Shown: one piece after another, positions 55,744 through 64,000 of the stretch
Numbering within the stretch: the stretch's first letter is position 1
How the letters are laid out: every line of letters begins with the position of its first letter
DNA from: Coix lacryma-jobi var. lacryma-jobi
Taxonomy: Eukaryota > Streptophyta > Magnoliopsida > Poales > Poaceae
Assembly: GCA_009763385.1 (NCBI GenBank)
Contig: CM019825.1
Location: forward strand, 119,655,131-119,719,130
Direction: 5' to 3'
DNA length: 64,000 bases
The notes under the pieces: generated by a model
The model's input: the letters and a program-made list of their open reading frames with translations, nothing else
Database searches by the model: none
Told to the model about the DNA's origin: nothing
Program-made: the position numbers and the translations under genes

Positions 55744-57686
55744 TGAAAGCCCTAGTTTGGTTTTGGTTAATTGATGAAACCTATTTTGGTCTAATCCTTT
55801 TGTGAAGCATGTGTGTAGCTAATGGAAAAGGATTACGACCAAGCCATTGGTGGAGTCAGCAAAGTGGCAACCATGGAGGATGGTGGTGGCCACAAGCACT
55901 CATGTGATCAAGTGCTCTACCATTGGTGAAATGAAGAAGAGAAAAGATGCCTTGCTCAAGTGGTAGATTATTTCTTACTCTTAATCTTGAGTATAGGCAA
56001 TCCGGACTATCAAGAGGGATATAAATTACGCTAGCTAGATGTGGTGAAAAGTGCTCATGGCGTCTAACATCTAGTGCCTCTTTGAGCGATCTAACTTTGC
56101 GTTGTTGCTAAGATCGAGTGGCATGGTGAGTGAAGTGAAAATCCTTTGAAAAATGTTTGTGAAAATGCTAACACACATGCACACAGTGGTGTACACTTGG
56201 TGGTGTTGGCACATTTGCAAAGGAGAAGGTGTTGGAGTTGATTTGGATCAACTCGGAGAAGAGAAGGAAGTCTTTCGGTGTGTTCCAGACGCTAGGATGG
56301 TTATTGGATTAGAATTTTGTATTAATCCTTTGTGCTTTGGATCTTGTATTCATGTGGGTTGTGTAGCCCTTTGAGTAAGCTTTCCAAAATATCCAAGATC
56401 ATCGAAATCGGAGTTCGGAGCTAAAAGTTATGGCCGTTTTAGCGCGGAGGTCAGTTTGCTGAAGTCGGTAGTACCGACCCTAAGGCCGGTAGTACCGACC
56501 CCTCCGCGAACAGATCGCATGCTCTCTGTGTTGGGCCATTTTTGGCCTAAAGGTAGTACCGCCATAGGGCCGGTACTACTGACCCCCGGTCGGTAGTACC
56601 GGCGATCGAAGTCATTTTGCAGGCTCTCTATGTAGATCTAGATTTAGCCTACTGGTAGTACTGCTATAAGGCCGGAAGTACCGGGGCCAGTAGTACCGAC
56701 CCTCTTCCGGATGTGTTAGAAAGGTTTTTTTAACGGTCGTTGTTGATGTAGTCGGTACTACCGACCTATGGGGTCGGTACTACCGACCTATGGCGCAGCG
56801 TGACTTGTTTTAGTAGCCGCTCGACCGGCTTCTAACGGCAACCTCTCCGATTCTATGCGCCCAAACACAAGAAAGAGAGCCCCCAAGTGTTGACTAACCT
56901 CCTCTCTCTCCCCCTTTGATTCTAGAGTGAATCTCTTGCAAGCTTTGAGCTAGGGAAGTGAGATTACAGAGTGAGACGCATCGATCTACGTCTAGAGCAC
57001 TTGGATCCAACATCTCTCCGGCTTGATTTGTGTTCTTTACTCTTGGGTTCATGGAACCCTAGCCGGTTAGGTGTTCTTCGGTTGTTGCCCGTGATTGACT
57101 CACTTGTGAGGGCACTCCGAAGTGTTTGTATTACCCTCTGATTCTTAGTGAAGAAACTCAACTAGCCTTTGTGGTTGATTGAGTGAGGCAAGGAGGTGAA
57201 AGAGACTCCGACCTTCGTGGTCACCTCAACAACGGGGATGTAGGTGCTTCTTAGTGAAGTGGCCGAACCTCGGGTTAAATCTCATGTCTCGTGTGCTTGT
57301 TGGATTTACATCTTGGATTATTTCATTTGTACGCTTGTTCTTCGTGTTCTTCCTCCCTCTACTCTCATTCTAAGTGTGGGAAGGCTCGATCTACTCTTTG
57401 GGGAGAAGCCACTACTTGGACAAGGTATAAACTTCATCTACATCTCTTAGGAAAGCCTTGGTATAAGCTAGATTCAATTTTGCATCTCGTTCATCTCAAT
57501 TTCATAGCTGTTCCTAGGTTGTCGGTAGTACCGACCCTTGGAGCCGGTAGTACCGACCCCGGTAGTACCGGCCCCACAGTCGGTAGTACCGACTATGTGT
57601 TCTGATATCCGTTTTGAGCTGTGAGTTTCAGGATTCTATATTTTTAAATAGGCTATTCACCCCCCTCTAGCCATTCGGACCTTTCA
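55744..57686 (+). repeat. Element E 3' LTR
   Basis: 1943 bp, 30 bp longer than the 5' copy, with differences concentrated in the palindrome arrays at 56465-56785 and 57522-57597. Confidence 0.93.
56460..56785. repeat. GTCGGTAGTACCGAC palindrome array in E 3' LTR
   Basis: Counterpart of the 5' array with small changes in unit number and spacing. An extra group at 57522-57597 is larger than in the 5' LTR. Confidence 0.82.
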
Positions 57687-57691
57687 ACACT

Positions 57692-58042
57692 GTAATGAAG
57701 ACCAATAGAAGTGGTATAGGCTACCTTGAAGAGAAGATGAAGCAACGCAAGAGCATCCCGAAGCCAAAGAAGAAGAAGTTGGGAAGATGCTTTGAGTGTG
57801 GAAAAGAAGGACACTTTGCTCACAATTGTGAAGAGCCAAAACCCACACCCTTGCCCAAGCATGCTAGGCCCTTTGCTTTCAATGCTCACTACATGCTTAG
57901 ACAAGATTCTAGTGGCAAAATGAAAGTCATGTTCATGGGGCCTCCAAACAAGAATAGGCCAAAGCAAATTTGGGTTGCTAAGTCACTAATTGAGAAGGTT
58001 AAGGGGCCTCAACAAGTTTGGGTCCCTAAAGCTCAAGCTTGA
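57692..58042 (+). pseudogene. Element F gag, 3' part with second zinc knuckle
   Basis: Continues F gag directly after the E target duplication. It encodes RSGIGYLEEKMKQRKS, the zinc knuckle CFECGKEGHFAHNC (about 57790-57831), and the C-terminal repeats KQIWVAKSLIEKV and PQQVWVPKAQA before a TGA at about 58040. The F gag therefore had two CCHC knuckles separated by the coiled coil. Confidence 0.82.
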
Positions 58043-58058
58043 TTTCTTGTGTGTGTAG

Positions 58059-59606
58059 GTGAACTACAAGACCGGTGGATCTCATTGGGTGATTGATAGT
58101 GGTTGCACACAACATATGACCGGTGATCCCCGGATGTTCACCTCACTAGAAGAGAATGTCAATGACCAAGAAAAGATTACATTTGGTGACAACTCAAAGG
58201 GCAATGTCAAGGGTTTGGGCAAAGTGGCAATATCCAATGATCATACAAAATCAAATGTGCTTCTAGTTGCTTCATTGAGCTTCAACTTGCTATCCGTTGG
58301 GCAACTATGTGATCTTGGCTTTCAATGTTTGTTCACCGACAAAGAAGTGGTTGTGACCAAGAAAGATGATACACAAGTGATATTCAAAGGCTTTAGATAC
58401 AACAATCTCTATCTAGTGGATTTCTCCTCCGAGGATGCCAACTTGAAGACATGTTTATTCACTAAGCAATCTCTTGGTTGGCTATGGCATAGAAGATTGG
58501 CACATGTTGGAATGAACACTCTCAACAAGCTATTGAAGAAGGATTTGGTTAGGGGCTTGAAGGATGTCAAGTTTGAAAAGGACAAATTGTGTAGTGAATG
58601 TCAAGCCGGCAAGCAAGTTGCACACACTCATCCAACCAAAGCCTTTGTTTCAACATCAAGAGAGTTAGAGCTACTTCACATGGATCTATTTGGGCCAACA
58701 ACATATGCTAGCTTTGGTGGAAATCTCTATTGCCTAGTGATTGTTGATGATTACTCTAGATACACTTGGGTGTTCTTTCTTCATGAAAAATCCAAAGCAA
58801 CCCCTTCATTCAAGAAGTTTGCCAAGAGAGCCCAAAATGAATTTGACTTGAAGATCAAAAAGATTAGAAGTGATAATGGGAAGGAATTTGACAACACCCA
58901 CATTGAGCAATATTGTGATGAAGTGGGGATGAAGCATGAAGTCTCCACAACCTACACACCACAACAAAATGGGGTAGTTGAGAGGAAGAACCGGACACTA
59001 ATCACCCTAGCAAGAACAATGTTAGATGAGTACTCTACACTGGAAAGATTTTGGGCGGAAGCAATCAACACCGCATGCTATGCATCCAACCAATTGTTCC
59101 CCCATCGTCTCCTTGGCAAGACCCCCTATGAGCTACTCAACAACAAGAAGCCAGATGTATCCTTCTTTAGGGTGTTTGGGTGCAAATGCTACATCTACAA
59201 GAAGCGCCAACACCTAGGGAAGTGTCAACGCCGATGTGATATTGGTTTTCTTGTTGGTTACTCATTGAAGTCCAAAGCATATCGAGTATTCAACCATGCC
59301 ACCGGGATGGTAGAAGAAACATATGATGTGGAATTCGATGAATCTAATGGCTCTCAAGGAGAGCATGAGAATCTTGATGATGTAGGTGATGAACCATTGA
59401 GGGAAGCTATGATGAACATGCTGGTATGAGCCATCAAGCCTAAAGATGATGATGATGATGTGCAAGTCATTGACAAGCCATCCTCATCAAATGTACCACA
59501 TGATGATGACAAGGATGGGAGAGATCCAAATGAAGATACTCATGTCTCCCATGATCAAATGGTGGTGCAAGCACAAGATGTTGATGCTCCATAAGCAGCC
59601 CCTCAA
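58059..59606 (+). pseudogene. Element F protease and integrase
   Basis: The frame is open from 58059 to 59429. The protease motif is WVIDSGCTQHMTG. The integrase zinc-binding region is LWHRRLAHVGM..LCSECQAGKQ. The core has LLHMDLFGPTTY, RSDNGKEFDNT and NGVVERKNRTLITLARTM, followed by the C-terminal FRVFGCKCYIYKKRQHLGKC and EETYDVEFDESNGSQGEHEN. TGA at 59427 and TAA at about 59592 lie in the same frame in the linker to RT. Confidence 0.87.
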
Positions 59607-61207
59607 GTGGTTGATCGAAGGACTACTCCTCTACTACAAGCTCATCCTCAAGATCTCATCATAGAGAGTCCAACAAGGGGTGTAATGACTCGATCTCAAA
59701 AACTTGCTTTATTTATGGAACATCACTCTTTTGTTTCTCTTGTTGAGCCTACCATTGTAGATGAAGCTCTAAGTGATCCGGATTGGGTGAATGCCATGCA
59801 TGAAGAATTGAAAAACTTCACCCGCAATCAAGTTTGGACACTTGAAGAGCGACCTAAAGGCGCAAGAGTCATTAGAACAAAATGGGTGTTTAGGAACAAG
59901 CAAGATGATCAAGGCAAGGTTGTTAGAAACAAGGCAAGGCTAGTTGCAAAGGGGTTCTCTCAAGTTGAAGGCTTAGATTTTGGAGAGACCATTGCACCGG
60001 TTGCAAGACTTGAAGCCATTCGTATCCTCCTTGCATATGCATCACATCATGACATTATATTATATCAAATGGATGTGAAAAGTGCATTTTTAAATGGCTT
60101 CATAAATGAACTAGTCTATGTTGATCAACCTCCCGGGTTTGAAGACCCTAGATATCCTAATCATGTTTATAGGTTGTCCAAGGCGCTATATGGGCTCAAG
60201 CAAGCCCCAAGAGCATGGTACGAGCGCCTCCGGGACTTCCTCATTGAGAAGGGCTTCATTATTGGGAAGGTCGACACCACACTATTGACCAATAAGCTTG
60301 ATGGAGAAATTTTCATTTGTCAAGTCTACGTTGATGATATCATCTTTGGGTCAACAAATGAAGCCTATTGCAAAGAATTTGGTGACTTGATGTCGAAGGA
60401 GATCTAAATGTCCATGATTGGCGAGCTCACATTCTTTCTAGGCTTCCAAGTCAAGCAATTGAAGGAGGGGACTTTTATATCTCAAGAGAAGTACACAAAA
60501 TACCTCCTCAGGTGCTTCAACATGGATGATTGCAAGCCTATCAAGACTCCAATGCCAACAAATGGACATCTCGACCTAGATGAGGGAGGTAACTCGGTTG
60601 ATCAAACTCTCTACCGTTCTATGATTGGTAGCTTGTTATATTTGACCGCATCTAGGCCCGACATCATGTTTAGTGTGTGCATGTGTGCTAGATTTCAAGC
60701 TGATCCTAAGGAATCACATCTCATAGCCGTAAAGAGAATCCTTAGGTACCTAAAGCACACCCCAAGCATTGGCCTTTGGTATCCCAAAGGAGCTAACTTC
60801 CAACTCGTTGGGTATTCTGATTCAGATTACGCGGGTTGCAAAGTAGATAGAAAGAGCACATCCAAAGGGTGCCATTTGTTTGGGAGGTCACTAGTTTCAT
60901 GGAGTTCCAAGAAGCAAAATAGTGTGGCCTTGTCCACCATCGAGGCAGAATACATAGCCACAGGGGCTTGTTGTGCACAAATCCTTTATATGAAACAAAC
61001 CGTTTTAGACTATGGTGTAGTTCTAGAAAGGGTACCTTTGTTGTGTAATAATGAGAGCGCGGTTAAACTTGCTAACAACCCTGTTCAACACTCTCACACA
61101 AAGCACATAGATATTCGCCATCACTTTCTAAGAGACCATGTCTCAAAGAAAGACATATCCTTAGAGGGAGTTAGAACCGAAGATCAATTGGCGGATATCT
61201 TCACAAA
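59607..61207 (+). pseudogene. Element F reverse transcriptase and RNase H, truncated
   Basis: RT text is KWVFRNKQDDQGKVVRNKAR, QMDVKSAFLNGFINELVYVD, LYGLKQAPRAWYERL and CQVYVDDIIFGSTN. A TAA at 60405-60407 interrupts before MSMIGELTFFLGFQ, and the frame then continues through RNase H (YSDSDYAGCKVDRKSTS, LSTIEAEYIATGACCAQ, LLCNNESAVKLA). A catalytic Asp (usual LLCDNESA) is Asn here. Coding ends at QLADIFT where the G LTR begins (61208), so about 25 C-terminal residues are missing. Confidence 0.87.
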
Positions 61208-61569
61208 TGCGGATACATGGGTGTATGCCGAGTCTCTGAGTGATGAGTGATTGTCAACTGGGATAATGCACATGTTCTTTGGCTTGTGTTGTGCAGGTGT
61301 CGACCACGGATACAGTGATCAAAGGAAAGGTGAAGGTCAAGTAGAGATGTACCGTGCCGATGGACCGAGAGTGGCGAAGGGTGGATGTGAGGCTTGGACT
61401 GAGGGACCGGTGGCCCGAGGATCAGCTGTGGTGGCTGATAGCCTAGGACAGCGACGAGCGAAGACTTGCGGGCACGGTGTTGCTTGGGTCGAGGACCTGG
61501 GGACACGTGTCGGTGGATGGGGTGCACGGGTGGTGCATCCCCTCTACGGCTCGGTTTGGTGGTTGAGCC

Positions 61570-61830
61570 ACAGAAAAACCACCGAGTGGACGGTTTCCAG
61601 GTTTGGGCCTCAAAACCTGGGCGCTGATGGTTTCCAAGTTTGGGCCACAAAACTCGGGCTGAGGACGGTTTCCAGGTTTGGGCCTCAAAACCTGGGTGCT
61701 GCGGGTTTGCTGAGTTTGGGCCACAAAACTCAGGCTATGGACGGCTGGTTTCCCAGTTTGGGCCTCAAAACCGGGGGTTGGCCGTGAAGGCTGGTTTCTC
61801 GGTTTGGGCCTCAAAACCGGGGGCGAAGTC
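61570..61830. repeat. TTTGGGCC-TCAAAACC tandem units in G LTR
   Basis: About eight units of roughly 30-40 bp, each containing (G)TTTGGGCC(T/A)CAAAAC, an inverted-repeat-like GTTT..AAAC core. A shorter set exists in the solo LTR at 8350-8490. Confidence 0.7.
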
Positions 61831-62609
61831 CAGGAAAAGGACGAGCGGAGCGGTGGCGGCACGTGGCGGCAATCGGTGAGGTTGCGTCGAGGCAACGCTA
61901 CCAGTTGTGCGGGCGTGGCCGTTGGATCACCAACATCTTCGAGTTGGCCCACAATAACCCTAGGGTTTAGCTGGTTCTCTCTGTAATTAGAGAGGGGTAG
62001 AGTAGGAATTAGAATTAGGATAAGTAGAGGGAGGCACCCTCCTCCCATTCTATCTTAGCCATTTTCTCTTTGCATTCTAGGTTTTCTTGCTCTCCCAATC
62101 GCCTGCTGTAGCAACTGAGATCCGCAGAGAACCATACCTCTGTGTACTGGAGATTTTGAGGAAGTGAGACCGTAATCTCACTGTTGTAGCATGTGGTAGC
62201 CACACAGTTGCAGATCGATGACTTGATTCTTGTTTTGTTCATGTTCTTCGCGTTCTTAGTTTCTCCGCGATTTTCCCGTCACTCGATCTCCCTCTCTATT
62301 GCGTCTTTGCAAAATCCGTTTGAATCAACTTGTTCTTTATAGTGAGGAGATCATTTCCACCGAAGGAATTCATCTAACTCCTCACGAACAAGTAGATCGG
62401 GTTGATTTCGTTTTTGTGGCGCTTTTTCGTTCATACACCTTCCCCTTTGATTTCCCGTTGATTGAATCAATTTGAGCGGATGATTTCTTGGGGATAGTCT
62501 CCTAACTACCTCGTGATCATCCTCTCCAAGTTTGGAATCAAGGGATTTTGGTTTGGATCGATTTTGGAAGGATTTGGGAGAAGGGCGACCGAAATCGCCC
62601 TCTCTGTTC

Positions 62610-62860
62610 ATCCGCGGACAGTCCGCCAGTGCTACCGCAGATAGTCCGCGCGTCGGGGTCGGTCAGACCAGTGGCCTGACTCCGCGCTGTTGGGCAAGCA
62701 CTTTTTGAACCGCGGACAGTCCGCCGTTGGGACTCGCGGACAGTCCGGGAGTCATCCAGGGAGGTTCCAGCAGAGTTGCTGTTTGGCGATTTTCGCCGGC
62801 AGACAGTCCGGGATCGGCTGGCGGACAGTCCGCAGTAGCCGCGGACAGCCCGGGACTTGG
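62610..62860. repeat. CGGACAGTCCG palindrome array in G LTR
   Basis: About nine units of GCGGACAGTCCG or close variants. The same motif family occurs in the solo LTR (9290-9555) and the fragment (15720-15920). Confidence 0.8.
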
Positions 62861-63265
62861 CTGAAGCCTCCGGTTTTGTGCGTTTGTTCTCCCGGCTTCT
62901 TCGCTTGGTTTCCGAACTTCTTGTTTGGCCCTATTGTTCACCTAGGAACCTCTCTAGGTATCTTTGCTACTTGTTAGCATCGGTATTCAGGGATTTCTCG
63001 ACGTAGGCATCAATCTACGTTCGGGACTAGGTTTTAGGGGTTGAACTTGTTCCGGTGCTTTTGCCGATTGGCTTGCTATCGCTTTGTGGTGCTCCGCTGT
63101 GATCCTAGTGATCATCCACCCTCTTCCAAGGGTTGTGGGCATCACGGTTTCGATCGAAGTTTTTGGGGGTTGATTTGTGGGACAGAGGCCAAAGTTTCGA
63201 GAGAAATTTTTGTGCTCCCATTCACCCCCCTCTGGTCGCCATGCTATTGCATTCTCGGTCCTTCA

Positions 63266-63283
63266 ATTGTTATCGGAGCGGGT
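63266..63283 (+). promoter_or_regulatory. Element G primer-binding-site-like sequence
   Basis: ATTGTTATCGGAGCGGGT follows the LTR. It matches the tRNA-iMet complement core TTATC.GAGC with two changes from TGGTATCAGAGC. Confidence 0.6.
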
Positions 63284-63328
63284 TAAGGATCTTCGACCTT
63301 AGCCGGTTCCAGATCCACAGAAGGCGAC

Positions 63329-64000
63329 ATGGATCACGGCGTGGGCAAACCACCATTTTTTGATGGGACGAACTATGCGCATTGGAAGATACGCATGTCG
63401 GCCTATCTGCAGAGTTTGGGTGCTTCCATCTGGGATATTTGCAACTCTGCCGATTACGTGGTCTTGGCTGCTCGTGCTACTCAGCATCAGATTGATGAGC
63501 ACGATGCTAATAGCCGAGCCCGTAATGCTCTTTTCTCATGTCTGAGCATGAGTGAGTTTGATCGCGTTTCTCACCTCGCTACGGCTCGGGAGATTTGGGC
63601 TACCCTCATGCATTTCCATGAGGGAACCACTCAAGTCAAAACCCGTCTCTACGAGTCGTTCAAGCGAGAGTATGAGAACTTTCGACATATGCCTGGCGAG
63701 AGCATAGAAAGTTTATTCGTTTGCTTTCAGGTGATTGTCAACATGATGAGGGCTAACAAGGAGCTGTTGCCTTTCGACGATCATGAGAGAGCTCTCAAGC
63801 TACTCCATACTCTTGATCGATCGGTGTGGGATTCCAAGGTTCAGGCGATCATTGAATCGCCTAACTATGAGACCCTCACGTGCGACGAGCTCTTCAGTAA
63901 GCTCAAGTCTAGTGAGATCGATGCCATGGCGAGGGCTTCTTATGAAAATCCTTCTGGCCTGTCGATGGCTCTGCTTTCTGGCTCTTCTGCTAACACCTCT
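63329..64000 (+). CDS. Element G gag (partial at window edge)
   Basis: ATG at 63329 opens a frame uninterrupted for 224 codons to the end of the window. It encodes MDHGVGKPPFFDGTNYAHWK, the start typical of copia gag (DUF4219-like), and a UBN2-like domain with SRARNALFSCLSMSEFDRVS, EGTTQVKTRLYESFKREYEN and a LLHTLDRSVWDSKVQAI segment. It would form the element's particle. No stop or frameshift is visible, unlike the gags of F and E. Confidence 0.85.
   Translation, partial: MDHGVGKPPFFDGTNYAHWKIRMSAYLQSLGASIWDICNSADYVVLAARATQHQIDEHDANSRARNALFSCLSMSEFDRVSHLATAREIWATLMHFHEGTTQVKTRLYESFKREYENFRHMPGESIESLFVCFQVIVNMMRANKELLPFDDHERALKLLHTLDRSVWDSKVQAIIESPNYETLTCDELFSKLKSSEIDAMARASYENPSGLSMALLSGSSANTS

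Larger units (their letters stand above)
47478..57686 (+). mobile_element. Element E: complete Sirevirus-like copia retrotransposon
   Basis: LTRs 47478-49390 and 55744-57686 both run TGAAAGCCCTAGTTTGG to ..GGACCTTTCA and are very similar by eye. ACACT at 47473-47477 and 57687-57691 is a perfect target duplication. Primer site TGGTATCAGAGCC is at 49393, and a purine tract at 55731-55743. Gag and pol are complete in order but carry a few disabling changes. About 1.1 kb of noncoding DNA with repeated purine tracts lies between RNase H and the 3' LTR, as known for Sireviruses. It sits inside gag of element F. Confidence 0.95.
43832..61207 (+). mobile_element. Element F: Sirevirus-like copia, interrupted by E and truncated by G
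   Basis: 5' LTR 43832-45381, primer site, gag (45435-47477, resumed 57692-58042) and pol (58059-61207). Its gag is split by element E. Its RNase H end (QLADIFT) is cut at 61207 by the LTR of G; the remaining 3' end must lie beyond the window. The family is placed by the coiled-coil gag, two zinc knuckles, the LTR end CACCCCCCTCTTGGACATC..CTTTCA, and pol similarity to E. Confidence 0.88.
61208..63265 (+). repeat. Element G 5' LTR
   Basis: 2058 bp, TGCGGATACATGGG to ..CGGTCCTTCA. At 61570-61830 it has a run of near-identical short units (TTTGGGCCTCAAAACC and TTTGGGCCACAAAACTC) and at 62610-62860 the palindrome array CGGACAGTCCG. Confidence 0.83.
61208..64000 (+). mobile_element. Element G: copia retrotransposon, 5' part (runs off the window)
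   Basis: 5' LTR 61208-63265, primer-site-like sequence, then an undisturbed gag frame to the window end. It inserted into the RNase H end of element F, so it is younger than F. Related LTR copies lie at 7978-9965 and 15357-16168. The rest of the element lies to the right. Confidence 0.85.

Overview
This is a stretch of nuclear genome from a grass. The evidence is one ten-exon plant gene for a USP/kinase/U-box protein and dense nesting of Ty1-copia (mostly Sirevirus-like), Ty3-gypsy Tat-like, Cassandra and LINE elements. Several MITE types common in grasses are also present. A panicoid grass is likely, but the species cannot be fixed from sequence alone. About 80% of the window is transposable-element DNA. 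There are no bacterial-type features.

Left block (1-16168). A 5'-truncated LINE (1-1734, minus strand) is followed by a long-hairpin MITE and a small palindromic MITE. Next comes a host segment (2540-2918) that recurs upstream of the host gene (19483-19809). A hAT-like MITE is then split by a 12.2 kb gypsy element, A (3105-15292). A has 1.2-1.3 kb LTRs, a tRNA-Arg-type primer site, a gag region and only a decayed RNase H; I see no reverse transcriptase or integrase. A was itself hit by a Sirevirus-type solo LTR (about 5489-7592, minus), a second solo LTR of family G (7978-9965) and a complete 750-bp Cassandra element with 5S-rRNA-derived LTRs (12321-13070). A truncated family-G LTR follows (15357-16168).

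Host island (16169-26790). This holds small MITEs, a LINE 3' tail with a 16-bp target duplication, a GC-rich patch, and one intact-looking gene on the plus strand. Its ten exons run from 20592 to 26089 and join in frame to 860 codons plus a stop. The product has a USP-like domain, coiled coil, non-RD protein kinase and C-terminal U-box, as in plant RLCK-type E3 ligases. Introns 1 and 9 each carry a MITE.

Middle block (26791-43145). A decayed LINE (H) was split by copia element B (27032-42183, minus; 125-bp LTRs, target duplication GATTT). B is interrupted by a nearly full-length LINE (D, minus) and a copia element (C, plus) that lacks its 5' LTR. Their junctions imply a deletion.

Right block (43146-64000). 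Sirevirus-like F begins at 43832. A complete Sirevirus-like element E (47478-57686, target duplication ACACT) sits inside F's gag. Family-G element G (61208 to beyond the window) interrupts F's RNase H end and has an undisturbed gag reading frame.

The most striking pattern is that five unrelated or distantly related LTR families here each carry their own array of 11-18 bp palindromes inside the LTR. The core differs between families, but all are CG-containing and similarly spaced. One of the five is the gypsy element A, which is not a Sirevirus.
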